Shown: in pieces, positions 27,901 to 34,754 of the stretch | Position numbering within the stretch: position 1 is the first letter of the stretch | Layout: the number at the start of each line of letters is the position of its first letter | From: Distichodus sexfasciatus | Taxonomy: Eukaryota; Chordata; Actinopteri; Characiformes; Distichodontidae | Assembly: GCA_032718565.1 (NCBI GenBank) | Contig: JAVGVS010000727.1 | Coordinates: 33,501 to 97,500, forward strand | Direction of reading: 5' to 3' | Length of the DNA: 64,000 bases | The notes under the pieces: model-generated | What the model was told of the DNA's origin: nothing | Databases searched by the model: none | Seen by the model: only the letters and a program-made list of their open reading frames with translations | Translations under genes and position numbers: made by a program

Positions 27901-30223
27901 TTATATAGGGCATGGGAATAAGTTACTAGAAGCTCCTGAGGTTTGGTTGAGTTCCAGGGGGCTCCTATGCTTTCATAGTGCATAGATCTAGGGTCCAAGA
28001 GACTCCTATGTTTAAGGGCTAATGTGTAGGGAACTCATGGTGTTAGGTGCTTGTGTCCAGTGTTACATAGAGCATGGGAGTAGGACTAAGTTTTTAGGGG
28101 ACACCCAGGGTTTAGGGCTCAGGTCTAGGGAGCTCCTAGAGTTTCATAGGACATTGGTCTACAGTTCAGGAGACTGCTAGCGTTTAGGTCTAAAGTCTAG
28201 CGGGCTCCAAATGATTCATAGTGCATAGGGTTAAAGTCTAGAGGACCCCTAGGGTTTATTGCTGAGGTCCAGGAGGCTCCAAATGTTTCGTAGGGCGTAG
28301 GCTATATGTACAGGGTTCTCTGAAGCTATAAGGCTGAGGTCAAGGCTAACAGTCATGCTAGATCAGATAGGGCCTTCCTTAAACTGTGTCCATATTGGGC
28401 CTAGAGCCCAAAGCCTAAAACACAGTCCCACACAGTTATCCTCCCACCCCTAAACTTAAAAGTTAGCACAAAAGGAACATCTCCAGGGTTTCTACTGCTC
28501 TACATTAAATGTATTCATTAATCAGACATTGTTAGAAGCTGATCACTTTTCAGAACTGTGGATTTAAATTGTATAGAGATTGGAAACTGAGGCCTCTTTT
28601 CCACCATACTGGTGATGGTGCCGGTTCCCAATTTGGAATTGGTGCCATGTCTTTCCACTGAGAAAATAGTTAGTGCTTCAAAATGAGCTCCAAACTGGCA
28701 CCAAGACTTTGCTGGTCGGGAATCGAGTACCTGTGATGTCATGAGAGGTGGGTGGAGTTAACCTATCAATATTTTTAAAAAGGAGACATGGTGTGTGACA
28801 GTGATACAATGTGGACCAGTTCTCACAGCTGATCAGCGGCACCAGTGGAGTTGAAAAGTGACATTAGTGATTCATTTAATATTAGCAAGTATTTATGTTG
28901 AGTTCCACTGTTATGGGTTCTGTTTGTGAGTGTTTAGTTGCTGGAGAAGGTTGCGTTTGTGTTGCAGCAATGGTACACCAGCACCATGAACCTCCTGGGC
29001 ACCTGGCTGACCGACCGCATGGACCTGCAGCTGCACCTCTACCAGCTCAAAATACTCATCCGAATTGTAAAGGTAAACCACACACAGCAGGCCAGGGTTT
29101 CCATTAGCATAACATAACATTTACTTTACATTTACAGCATTTGGCAGATACAAGGCTGAGAAGGATGAGGACTAACCTCCCCACAAGCTGTTGATCAGCT
29201 TTTACACATGCACTGTAGAGAGGATCTAGACCTAGCTGGTCAACAGTTCTCACTCAACAGATGCAATAAGCTATGTTGGTAATGCAGTATTGACAGTGTA
29301 AAACACTGGTTACAGATATGTGCAATTTAGGCAATAATAATTGTTCAATTTGTGTATTTATTGTTATTTTATATACATTTTTACTTTTATGCTCAGTGGG
29401 GTTGTCACAAAAGCACCGATAACATTCTTGAACATGGGGTTAAGGGCTTTGACATTGGCAAACGTCAGAATCTTTGTAAAAACTATGTAAGTAGGTTTTA
29501 AGAACAAATTCCTTCTTAAGATTTCTTGGTGCATGAGGTCCAATGCGGGGGTGGCACAGTGGTGCAGTTGTTAGTGCTGACGCCTCACAGCGAGAAGGTC
29601 CTGGGTTCGGTTCCAGGGGCGTCTGCAGGGGCTCATCAGCAAATTCTGGGCCCAATACACAAACAGTCTCCATGGCCCCTCATGGTATTTATATTAAAAG
29701 AAAAAGAAAATTCTAGGCTCAAAATTCAAGGGCCCTTCTTCCACTTGGGGCGCTGTAAAGTCAGTCCCACTTTTCACCTCACTATGATGCCCGTGGTCGT
29801 CCGTAAGGTCCTTTTGTGTGGAGTTTGTGTGGGTGTGCCACCACAGTTCAAAAGCATGAAGTGTAGTCCTGTAGGTTGCATTGGCCCCTTAAGGTGTTAT
29901 TGATAGTGTGTGTGCCCTGCGGCGCGTTGATACCTGCCCAGGTTCGGTCCCCACCTCACGTCCGTATTCCCAGGGTAGGCTCTGCTTAATAGGGATTAAG
30001 CAGTTCAAAATGAGGTCCAATGTGCTGTCATGATTGGTCCTCTCTGTTTTGGTAGAAAAAGTACCGGGACTTCCGTCTGCAGGGGGTTCGGGACTCGACC
30101 CTGAACAGCAAGATGTACGAGACGGTGAAGAATCGGCTGATGCTGGAGGAGGCGACGGCGTCGGTGCGGGACGGAGGGATGCAGGGCATCTCCATGAAGG
30201 ACAGCGATGAGGAAGACACATAG
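1178..30223 (+). CDS. cadps: cadps (CAPS1), C-terminal part, ten exons
   Basis: Calcium-dependent secretion activator is a cytosolic and peripheral-membrane protein that primes dense-core vesicles for Ca2+-triggered exocytosis. Ten exons are joined by GT-AG introns: 1178-1319, 2968-3105, 5190-5345, 5449-5596, 7419-7493, 8244-8327, 8663-8695, 10424-10531, 28968-29072 and 30056-30223. Reading phase is continuous across all of them and gives about 384 residues plus a stop; the N-terminal part (C2 and PH domains in this family) lies upstream of the window. The encoded part covers the end of the Munc13-homology region and the C-terminal vesicle-binding region. Diagnostic stretches recalled from vertebrate CADPS include [42 protein letters not shown] and QGISMKDSDEED. 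The CADPS-type insert exon and the neighbouring fezf2 favour CADPS over CADPS2. Teleosts have two cadps copies and I cannot say which this is. Confidence 0.95.
1395..1555 (-). repeat. tRNA-derived SINE fragment, type 1
   Basis: Inverted copy of the fish SINE whose body carries the gtcgctctggataagagcg and gtctgctaaatgc motifs. Here it reads gggcatttagcaggcgctc and then ggatttgaacccatgacc, the complement of a tRNA B box. It lies in the intron just after cadps exon A. Confidence 0.7.
1892..2538. mobile_element. 647-bp MITE with 37-bp terminal inverted repeats, TA target site
   Basis: The left end reads tgtgaccctccgcggcaaaa then ccagtcgcttgtcgcaa. The right end is its reverse complement with one mismatch in 37 bp. 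Each end abuts TA (1890-1891 and 2539-2540). The interior has no ORF. The TA duplication and size suggest a Tc1/mariner-superfamily derivative; the superfamily is inferred. Confidence 0.8.
2543..2967. other. AT-rich cadps intron
   Basis: Nothing recognisable except the pyrimidine-rich run leading into the exon B acceptor at 2967. Confidence 0.6.
2968..3105 (+). CDS. cadps: cadps exon B, probable cassette exon
   Basis: The exon is 138 nt (46 codons), with acceptor tttgcag at 2961-2967 and donor gtgtgt from 3106. It encodes a proline/valine-rich insert with repeated LP-x-V-x-L units (SLTSNLPSVSLPNVNL, then MPKVPNLPV) and ends near PNWMPALSDT. I recall a matching insert in the longer mammalian CADPS isoforms. 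The length is a multiple of three. Skipping it joins two bases of exon A to exon C and gives Asn-Asn-Gly-Ser without a frameshift, so it can be spliced out. The donor is only moderate. Confidence 0.85.
3420..3830. repeat. dispersed repeat B, copy 1
   Basis: Shares gtggtgtattaaca, an attcac..cttaaaca block and atgttatacctgatttatct-like wording with 34380-34480 and 54890-55110. The copies are diverged and have no ORF, so this is an old interspersed repeat of unknown class. Confidence 0.45.
3850..5180. other. cadps intron without a recognised gene
   Basis: Contains a short TC run (4256-4286) and a stretch at 4520-4690 (tcatttctgggtcacaccac) that resembles 31255-31290. A GT run at 5168-5184 leads into the exon C acceptor. 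No exon found. Confidence 0.5.
5190..5345 (+). CDS. cadps: cadps exon C
   Basis: The exon is 156 nt, preceded by a short GT microsatellite that runs into the acceptor (gtgggcag). Donor gtggga starts at 5346. It encodes [20 protein letters not shown] and continues to DMIESCIKR, near-identical to vertebrate CADPS from memory. The GT run in place of a pyrimidine tract makes the acceptor unusual and possibly weak. Confidence 0.95.
5449..5596 (+). CDS. cadps: cadps exon D
   Basis: The exon is 148 nt, with acceptor after a CT run (ctctttgag at 5440-5448) and donor gtacac from 5597, which opens directly into a CA microsatellite. It encodes TRIAFEVKLQK through FRVPQSICTMFNVMVDA and ends MELGQE in phase 0. 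The intron to exon C is only 103 bp. Confidence 0.95.
5835..6064. mobile_element. 230-bp MITE with terminal inverted repeats
   Basis: The left end taagagcctgtttacacgt and the complement of the right end, taaggccctgtttacacat, match at all but three of 19 positions. There is no coding capacity. The gccctgtttacac terminus is typical of hAT-like MITEs in fish. Confidence 0.65.
6065..7075. other. cadps intron without a recognised gene
   Basis: Positions 6465-6545 (ctggttcccagtttcagcac) resemble parts of 1075-1105, 5640-5770 and 28590-28740, fragments of one dispersed element. The rest is unique AT-rich DNA with short GT runs at 6824-6838. Confidence 0.45.
7075..7330. promoter_or_regulatory. candidate conserved non-coding element in cadps intron
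   Basis: A repeat-free, CpG-containing block with AATTA/TAATTA homeodomain-like motifs (ggtaataattagctgagc, gaattaattacctg). Its character differs from the adjacent intron. Regulatory role, for cadps or for fezf2 at a distance, is inference. Confidence 0.3.
7419..7493 (+). CDS. cadps: cadps exon E
   Basis: The exon is 75 nt (25 codons, phase 0 at both ends), with acceptor ctcaccag and donor gtaccg. It encodes RQYHSQIDHLIEETVKEM and TLLVAK. Acidic and leucine residues are spaced as in a helical segment. Confidence 0.93.
7500..8240. other. cadps intron, no features seen
   Basis: Unique sequence between exons E and F, with no repeat or ORF of note. Confidence 0.5.
8244..8327 (+). CDS. cadps: cadps exon F
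   Basis: The exon is 84 nt (28 codons, phase 0), with acceptor tttacacag and donor gtaaga. It encodes FMVILESVLAKLSRYDEGTL followed by FSSFLSFT, closely matching the family. Confidence 0.93.
8437..8475. repeat. (ATG)n/(ATT)n microsatellite
   Basis: About eight gat triplets followed by tta triplets in the intron after exon F. Confidence 0.85.
8663..8695 (+). CDS. cadps: cadps exon G, 33-nt microexon
   Basis: An 11-codon microexon encoding VKAASKYVDVP, phase 0 at both ends. The acceptor is tctcctgcag and the donor gtgagt, both strong. It is conserved in vertebrate CADPS as the link between FLSFT and [10 protein letters not shown]. Confidence 0.92.
8715..8825 (-). repeat. dispersed repeat A, degenerate fragment
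   Basis: Reads gcttggatgtagttactatt, then gtatcttgtagtgggagtta and cagcttggagctgg: the inverted left part of repeat A. Confidence 0.5.
9646..9908. mobile_element. MITE with gagcctcattcac termini
   Basis: Begins gagcctcattcaccaac and ends gtgaatgaggctca, its inverted complement. Related fragments occur at 29450-29540 and 43215-43345 (gcttggtgaatgaggctcg). No ORF. Confidence 0.6.
9911..10322. mobile_element. 412-bp MITE with ggtgttttca termini
   Basis: The left end agggtgttttcagac is inverted at the right end as gtgaaaacaccca. It starts two bases after the preceding MITE. The interior is GC-rich (gtccgcggcgcggttcg) with no ORF. hAT-like ends; class inferred. Confidence 0.65.
10424..10531 (+). 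CDS. cadps: cadps exon H
   Basis: The exon is 108 nt (36 codons, phase 0), with a CT-rich acceptor ending tctggtag and donor gtaagt. It encodes [19 protein letters not shown] and ends YIERLFD. The next recognised exon is 18.4 kb away. Confidence 0.95.
10540..10935. other. start of the 18-kb cadps intron, no gene
   Basis: Pyrimidine-rich stretch (10620-10720, CTT/CTC runs), otherwise unique. Confidence 0.5.
10935..11112 (+). repeat. tRNA-derived SINE, type 2, truncated
   Basis: The tRNA-like head has cggatgtgtaacggttaagg and cacttgttcaaatcctgg (A and B box positions), followed by the family phrase aaggtcccactgaggtgc. Other copies are at 22173, 37037, 42389 and 63167 (inverted). Confidence 0.7.
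11117..11915 (+). repeat. diverged direct duplication, units of about 280 bp, offset about 520 bp
   Basis: 11117-11400 and 11639-11915 share the same order of phrases: ctggtttgtgac, gatcagcttcag/aatcagcttta, gatgcat, the CT-rich run and ctctctgtggcaga. They are too diverged to be recent. No protein homology. Confidence 0.6.
12257..12478 (+). other. open 222-nt segment with splice-like ends, possible cassette exon
   Basis: Preceded by a branch-like gactaat, a pyrimidine-rich run and ag; followed by gtgagc. Read in phase 0, as needed between cadps exons H and I, it is open for 74 codons, but the encoded peptide is Pro/His-rich and matches nothing I know. C-rich DNA is often stop-free by chance, so the support is weak. 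Confidence 0.2.
12555..12865. repeat. CA-microsatellite-associated dispersed repeat C, copy 1
   Basis: Flanked by CA runs (12532-12555 and 12829-12865). Phrases: ccataatgactagatgtata, tacagctacacctaatc, tcttttacctcttttaattt and ggtccccacaat. Related sequence at 22400-22625 and 24180-24560. Confidence 0.65.
13160..13510. promoter_or_regulatory. candidate conserved non-coding element in cadps intron
   Basis: Unique, repeat-free, moderately GC-rich block with motifs such as ccccgtaatcatggtgg and gttaattgaggtcaagg. Conservation is inferred from texture only. Confidence 0.3.
13731..14100 (+). repeat. 30/35-bp minisatellite, 12 units
   Basis: Units start with cataacatta at 13731, 13761, 13791, 13821, 13851, 13886, 13916, 13946, 13981, 14016 and 14046; a variant starts at 14081. 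Spacing is 30 bp, or 35 bp when a five-base insertion (atatg type) is present. Units differ at a C/G position and an A/C/G position. The array ends in tgaccactgataggtgaggt. Confidence 0.95.
14310..14545. repeat. low-complexity or dispersed repeat related to 31090-31150
   Basis: Shares ttttctgatttc..att and gagaaatcagaaatcat wording in both orientations, suggesting a palindromic dispersed element. Boundaries unclear. Confidence 0.35.
15000..15620. promoter_or_regulatory. candidate conserved non-coding element in cadps intron
   Basis: Repeat-free DNA rich in CpG (ccgcccgatttgggccg, ggcggattaccggggtca) with no exon. It contrasts with the AT-rich sequence that follows. Regulatory function is inferred. 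Confidence 0.3.
15650..18550. other. cadps intron without a recognised gene
   Basis: Mostly unique AT-rich DNA. Short GT runs at 16433-16448 and 17283-17293, an (AAT)n run at 16857-16872, and a pyrimidine-rich stretch at 17490-17960. Open frames there are compositional. No exon seen. Confidence 0.5.
18553..18705 (-). repeat. tRNA-derived SINE fragment, type 1
   Basis: Begins acatttagcagatgcaac, continues aagggtcttgctcaggggc and ends aagattcgaactcacaacc, the inverted B-box region. Confidence 0.7.
18885..19330 (-). repeat. dispersed repeat A, inverted copy
   Basis: Matches the inverted right part (cattgcatcacaatgtgctc, ttggcagctgcc) and, after about 150 bp of other sequence, the left part (gtagcttgtaatgtagtaac). 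The interruption at 19155-19300 contains cgatatatcgat and may be another insertion. Confidence 0.55.
19491..19525. repeat. GT microsatellite
   Basis: About 17 GT dinucleotides without interruption. Confidence 0.95.
19670..20092. repeat. GA-rich purine tract
   Basis: About 420 bp in which nearly all bases are purines on the + strand, built of gaga, aggaga and gaaag motifs. Open frames here are artefacts of composition. Confidence 0.9.
20398..20482. repeat. GT/GC-GT microsatellite
   Basis: About 85 bp of GT with periodic gcgt interruptions. Confidence 0.95.
20578..20985. repeat. second GA-rich purine tract
   Basis: About 400 bp of + strand purines, ending in a ggat tetranucleotide run (20977-20992). 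Confidence 0.9.
21348..21506. repeat. CA microsatellite with cact interruptions
   Basis: About 160 bp of CA broken by regular ctcaca and gcaca variants. Confidence 0.95.
21648..22066. mobile_element. hAT-like MITE, 419 bp
   Basis: The left end taggactgtgcaaaacaatc and the inverted right end tagagctgtacgattc are imperfect TIRs of the type common in fish hAT elements. No ORF; target duplication not clear. Confidence 0.6.
22173..22396 (+). repeat. tRNA-derived SINE, type 2
   Basis: Head gtgtaatagttagagtgttc, B-box region ggttgccagttcaagttcc, body caaggtaccgacactaac and ctgcccactgctccttc, tail gtgtgttgtgttcacag. Confidence 0.7.
22400..22625. repeat. CA-associated dispersed repeat C, copy 2
   Basis: Phrases atcaccacagctacacctc and tttttacctccttttatcac, ending in a CA run (22600-22627). 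It abuts the SINE directly. Confidence 0.5.
23115..23240. repeat. GT microsatellites
   Basis: GT runs at 23111-23132 and 23218-23238 separated by unique sequence, followed by a fragment related to repeat C (cacaagggccttattgtcc). Confidence 0.7.
23396..23702 (+). repeat. dispersed repeat A, copy
   Basis: Starts cgagctgctggtgattaac, carries actacaagccgctgttgtaa, retains the phrase aagttctgtctggttgg also found in the 559-1005 copy, and ends cacaaacagctgctagttga. Confidence 0.75.
24180..24560. repeat. CA-associated dispersed repeat C, copy 3
   Basis: Phrases ctcccaatatgactagatgt, tacagctacaccctcacc, tcttttacctcttttcattt and gtccccacaaaccataaaag. Same order as copy 1, but with unrelated sequence (24330-24430) in the middle. 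Confidence 0.6.
24587..24850 (-). repeat. dispersed repeat A, inverted copy
   Basis: Inverted relative to 559-1005: ttggcagctgccaggtgg, gtccaccttggccaatgttg and cttggatgtagttactac, ending agcttggagctgg. Next to a long GT run at 24866-24918. Confidence 0.75.
24866..25078. repeat. two GT microsatellites
   Basis: Pure GT at 24866-24918 and 25029-25076, the second with one ggg interruption. A CA run follows at 25178-25218 in the opposite orientation. Confidence 0.95.
25351..26375. repeat. 1-kb CA/CTA satellite with higher-order structure
   Basis: Composed of short blocks such as cactatacac, ctacacacac and attcacatactac. About 215 bp starting at 25446 recur nearly unchanged from 25821, a higher-order period of 375 bp. 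Essentially no G on the + strand. Confidence 0.95.
26376..27184. other. cadps intron without a recognised gene
   Basis: Unique-looking sequence. The short open frame at 26870-27142 has no recognisable homology and no splice context. Confidence 0.45.
27185..27300. mobile_element. small palindromic MITE
   Basis: Starts tgtgttttccaaaagcatag and ends tttttgggaaacacacccc. The interior repeats gttgctaac. A relative lies at 59570-59685 (atttcccaaaagcaactaac to tttgggaaacgcaccccg). Confidence 0.55.
27320..28420. mobile_element. old DNA-transposon-like repeat, interrupted
   Basis: Phrases attgacaaaagtattggga, cgcatgaccattacacca and gtgggaatttgtaccatt match a fish interspersed repeat I recognise but cannot name. 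Continuity is broken at about 27640-27850 by other sequence and at about 27950-28310 by a degenerate repeat array; the family phrase agggccttccttaaactgtg appears again at 28370. No ORF. Confidence 0.5.
27950..28310. repeat. degenerate tandem repeat, roughly 90-110 bp unit
   Basis: Repeated wording of the form ggctcc..tttcatagtgcata, ggtctagggtcca and ctcctagggtttagg, at least three times with heavy divergence. Confidence 0.5.
28590..28760. repeat. MITE fragment with gcctcttttccacc end
   Basis: Reads gcctcttttccaccatactg, ggtgccggttcccaatttgg and catgagaggtgggtggag. Related fragments are at 5640-5770, where catgagaggagggagg also occurs, and at 6465-6545. Confidence 0.45.
28968..29072 (+). CDS. 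cadps: cadps exon I
   Basis: The exon is 105 nt (35 codons, phase 0), with acceptor gtgttgcag and donor gtaaac. It encodes QWYTSTMN and then TWLTDRMDLQLHLYQLK, ending IRIVK. It continues directly from RLFD of exon H as in vertebrate CADPS. Confidence 0.95.
29525..30010 (+). repeat. SINE-like repeat (type 3) with internal insertion
   Basis: Head ggtggcacagtggtgcagtt, B-box-like gtcctgggttcggttcca, tail taatagggattaagcagttc. About 165 bp (29625-29790) of other sequence splits it, including tctgggcccaatacac. Full relative at 39170-39510. It fills most of the last cadps intron. Confidence 0.6.
30056..30223 (+). CDS. cadps: cadps last exon and stop
   Basis: The coding part is 168 nt including TAG, with acceptor gttttggtag. 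It encodes KKYRDFRLQGVRDSTLNSK, an EEATASV segment and the terminus QGISMKDSDEEDT. The acidic tail is a few residues shorter than the mammalian one I recall, which ends with further D/E residues. Confidence 0.95.
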   Translation, partial: KKYRDFRLQGVRDSTLNSKMYETVKNRLMLEEATASVRDGGMQGISMKDSDEEDT

Positions 30224-30492
30224 AGCGAACGCCAGCCGAAGCCATGCATGCGGTCCTGCACCCTACTCAACATCACCTTTCACTGCCACAAAAAGGGACC
30301 AAGTTCAACAATGCGATGCTGAAAACACCAACATCCGTATAATCTTTAATGTGTATCCGGAAATGGTGGTGATAAAAAAAGTTAATAAATCTATTGGACG
30401 ACGTGTTGGTGTTTTGCTAATAAAAAAGTCAGAAATGTATTAATCTGTGTATAATTAGTTCATTCATTTTTTAAAATTAAAACCAAGAAAAC

Positions 30493-31089
30493 TAGGGAAT
30501 GCACAATATGGGAATTATTGGCTGATATCTGATATTTTCCACGGTTATATCTACTGATGTCAGTAAATGAGGAAGGCAGAGTTGAGCATGTAGAGACAAG
30601 ATATTTTGCTCGCCAAAGTTTCACTGCACGCTCAGAATTTTGTCACAAAAATAACACCATAGTTCTGACATTTCTAACACAGCGCCACGTCAAGCGAGTG
30701 TAAAAGTAGAGTGGAGCGAGGGCAGAACATTTCCAGCGTAGTGCACAACATTTTAAGAAAAAGTGAGAAAAATATGTTATTTAGTTAGTTAAAAAAGTGA
30801 GTTAAGCGTAAAGACAAGAGATTTTGCTGGTGAACGTTCCACTGTGTGATCAGAATTTTACAACAAAATAACACCAGACATTTTAAGACAGAAGGTGCGG
30901 GTCGTATAAAATCCCACCTTAGACTCTGGACATGCTTGACACAAGCGCTACCTTTCACACGTACAGTAAATGCAGCATCAAATATCGGCTGGAACTATCA
31001 GACAAATCTAAGCATCGGTCTGATGATGATGAGTTTTTAAAAAGCAATATTCGATTCCGATATAATTCCGATATTATCGTGCATCCCTA
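30493..31089. mobile_element. hAT-like MITE, about 600 bp, downstream of cadps stop
   Basis: The left end tagggaatgcacaatat and the inverted right end tagggatgcacgataat are classic fish hAT termini. Internal sub-repeats (gacaagatattttgctcgcc and gacaagagattttgctggtg) show an internal duplication. No ORF. Confidence 0.75.
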
Positions 31090-31360
31090 AATGTTCTTTT
31101 TTCAAAACCCAAACTAAGAGATATTTTCTGATTTCTCATTTTGCACTCATTTAGTGGTAAAAACAGAAGTGACAGCCGTGTTTTGTTTCCTGACAGTACG
31201 AGTGTTAGTCTTCTTGATATTTTTTGTGCTTTCTTGTCTTTATTTGACTTCTGCATGTCATGCTCACTTCTGGGTGACGCCACATGCATTTGAGAACAAA
31301 CTAAATGGAATTTGATGCACAGTGTCATCTTTTTCCATTTTTTATGTAAGTGCAAATTGG
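31090..31360. repeat. dispersed repeat fragment
   Basis: Related to 14310-14545 (gatttctcattttgcactc) and to 4520-4570 (tcacttctgggtgacgccac). Class unknown. Confidence 0.35.
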
Positions 31361-32599
31361 GAAATTGTAAAATAACTTTTCATTTTGGTTTTGCAAGTCG
31401 ATGATGGATTAAAAACCCGTTTGTTGAGTCTTTCTTGTGGGTTCTAATTTTTACAAAATGAATGATACGCAGATTTTCATTCCTAAATGTTTGGAAAGCA
31501 ATATGCAGTACTACATGTGAAGCGTGTTGCGTGAGCTGGTGAGGAATAATGCTCGTCGATGTCCCTCGTGTGTGCGGCGCTTTCTCTCTCTCTCTCTGTG
31601 TAGTGTAAATATATGATTGGTACAAACTGTGCATAGAAATGTTCTTTTTGGAGGTTCTTGACTGTACGGCACATGAACTATGTTGTATCTCATGTTTAGA
31701 CTGTCAAATAAATAACGTAGCATTTCTATCTGGCAAACTTCCACAATAACTCCATCGTCCCCGCGTGGGAACAGCCATTCTTTTTTTAAAAATCCAATAT
31801 GTCAGTACTAAGTTGATTATTTTAGAAATGCAATATATTCCCGAAGCTTGGTTTGTGAAATACTTCATATTTTTTATGTTTCTACGTTGTTTGTGATTTA
31901 TAAATATGCTCTATTTATGTAAACACCACCAAACTAAAAACAAAAACCCTTTGGCCAAAATTCGGACCACGAGTTCTGTCCAATTTGTTATTCCAAAAGC
32001 TCCTGCCAACCTGCTACTCTCATCTGGAACGGTTAGGTCCCGGTTCTGCTTGCACACTGTAGTTTTGTGTGATTTCAGATTTCAGACGCTGTGCATTACT
32101 GCCCTTAATGTGTGCAGGAGGTATCATGACCCTCTCATACAGACACCGTCCAAAAACCTTCACACTCTGTGGAAACTGACTGATGGATTCATCTCGCTTC
32201 TGCCTTATGTACACCCATATGATGGAAAAACAAAGAATTTTAACAGGAAGTAACTGGAATTAAACTGCTCATACACACATTTTGGTCTTTTCTGTGTCGT
32301 GTAATTGTTTTATATTAAAGATGTGGAAATGGTGAAAACAGGTGACTGTAAAAAGGATTATCGGTTAGATATGTTCTCTCATTTACTTCTAATTAAAAAG
32401 AGATGTCATTCACCCTTTTTTCAGTGTAATAACTTAGACTTTAAACAAAATTTCAGGTGAATGTGTTAATGTGCCACATAGGAAGATGAAATAACACCAA
32501 CTAAAGTCAAATTGATCATCCATATTAATTTCATCAAGTGTGATTTAAGCATAATGTGTTTTCAAAACTTGAAGTAATGGAATAAGACATTTAATTGTA

Positions 32600-33130
32600 T
32601 TCATAAGAGCTTAAAGTCTCCCAAAAATTCACTTTTTCTGTTCTTTGGACGTCCATTAGGGACTCTACTGCCTCTACACACACTGCAAGTTTGATAAAAA
32701 TGGTGAATTGTGTTAGTGTTAATTAACGAATATAAGAAATCGTGTGCTTAACCAAGCCGTTTAGATTTCTCTCCTACTTCTACATCACAGTAGGGCACAT
32801 TTGAATAACTCCACCCTCCTCTCTGAGAAGCTCTGCCCACCAGGTGGAACTGCTAGCGCTGCCTGATCCGCCATGTTTTCTCCCCAGCGCTAGTGTAGGA
32901 ATCACGGTGGAGAAGTCTAGCGGCGGAGTGTTGTGTTGAACATGTACGGCTGTGTGGATGGTCTGTTAGCAGCACCATCTGGATTATTTTCACGTGAGGT
33001 AAACTCTCGCCGTGCCGTCTACACTACACCCAGTTCCGGAGTGAGGGGCGTGGCCGGCAGCGGCTCATTTGCATTTAGGAATACTAATGAGAAACAGCCT
33101 GTTGTGAAAGGGGCTGAAATAGAGGAGTAA
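32600..33130. repeat. probable interspersed repeat
   Basis: Wording such as cggctcatttgcatttagg and cctgttgtgaaaggggctga resembles a fish repeat I recognise without being able to name it. No ORF of note. Confidence 0.4.
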
Positions 33131-33984
33131 AGAGCAGGTGAAAATGTCTAATCTGAGAGGTGTTTACAGCAGACTACTGCAGAGACATGTTTAGTGGAGC
33201 TCACAGACCTGGTTTAACTTGGTGAAAATGTAGAATATGGAACCATTAACACAAACCTTAAGCCTCAGCGTTCAAATGTAGAGAACATCTCAATGCAGTC
33301 TGAAGTTATACAGTATTCCACATACAATACAAACTGGAAACGTATGAAGGATTAAGGTCGGGATGAGGTGGAAAACGATATTGACAGGAAATTTGAGAGC
33401 TGAGTAAAACAAAAATAACACAAAAGTTACAGCAACCAGTAACAGCATGATCAGGGTTTTATAGTAGCTCAACTTAAAACATACAATTATTATGAGATAA
33501 AATTTCATATGTACTGAACATGAAGGAAAATACATTACGACTTACAAATACTGCTGAAATTATTTAAAACCTATGAATTTAACAACATAGAGAAGTAAAG
33601 GATGAAGCACTAAGTAGCAGCCCAAAATGATGTTTGATGATGTTTGTGATGATGATGATGAGGGATGCGGGATGATCATGCAGAACGCTCACTCTGTAAC
33701 CCCCCTCCTCCAAAAACATACACTGGTTTAAGAAAACTGAGATTAGCAGAGCGGGATTAAATGTGAGCCACAGCAGCTCTGTTACAGAACACAAGGAGAT
33801 TGGAAGAATGACCAAAGATGATGGCTCTTCTGCAGGGGATTAAAATTATTCTCATACCATTTCAAAAACAAATCAGTGGAGTCCAGAAGACGAGGATGAG
33901 GACGAGGATGAGAAAGAGGTGGGATTAGAGATGCTCCAGCTGGAGGCAAGAGGGAAATCTTAATTATATCATACCGAGGTCAGA

Positions 33985-34150
33985 CACAAATCCTTCCTAG
34001 AAAAGACAAGAGATGAAATAAACAATCCATATTTTCTGCTCTGTTAAGGAAAAATAACCATTAATAACGCAAAGCACAACACAAACATATTTTGGTGGAG
34101 TTACATCGATGAAGCCAAAGAAAACCAACACACAAACATTTTACAGATAA
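33985..34150. repeat. duplicated segment D, copy 1
   Basis: Shares caaatccttcctagaaaag, gaaataaacaatccatatttt and acaaacatattttgg with 34755-34890. Confidence 0.55.
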
Positions 34151-34754
34151 ATAACACGCATGTAGAATGTAAAGTTGTAAATGAATCACAAAATAGAGAT
34201 TTCTTACAGAGAGCAATACAAAGACAAAACTAGACTTAAAATAATGAGTTATATACAATATGGTTTTACTTGAAACTTTAAAGCTGCAGTTTAAGTTTTT
34301 AAGTTGACCAGATAAAAATGTTTTACGGTGTGTGTAAAAAAACTAAAGAGAGAAAAACGGGAGAGGGCCGAATACAGAACCCTGATGATGGAGTGTGTTA
34401 ACGTGTGTGGTGTATTAACACATTCACGCTTAAACACAGCTGTAGTTACATCTTACAGTTTTAAATTAGAGTTAGGGGATCTGCATCTTCACATTTTCAT
34501 TTCATTGATTTAAAATCCTACTTTATAAAACTGAAAACTCATAAAATAGAAGTGAAATTGCACAAACAGTTGTTGAAGTTGACGTTAATGAAAGAAGTAT
34601 ATAAACAAGATTAACTGATCAAATCATCTTTACGGTGTCAGTGCATAAATGTTTACATCGTATGTTAAAATAGTCTGAAGATATTCGTAATGTTCATAAG
34701 AATTCAGACGTAAGGATTAGAGTTAGGATGAGCCTCGAGGTAGACCAGAGATCA

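Larger units (their letters stand above)
30224..31730 (+). other. cadps: cadps 3' UTR region with candidate polyadenylation signals
   Basis: No further coding sequence follows the stop. AATAAA hexamers lie at 30384-30389, 30419-30424 and 31707-31712. The last sits in unique sequence (31560-31720) that reads like a conserved 3' UTR end. A hAT-like MITE at 30493-31089 would be inside the transcript if the distal signal is used. The true cleavage site cannot be told from sequence alone. Confidence 0.45.

Noticed and set aside
1178..30223. CADPS2 instead of CADPS
   Set aside because: The Pro/Val repeat insert exon and linkage to fezf2 fit CADPS; CADPS2 is linked to FEZF1.
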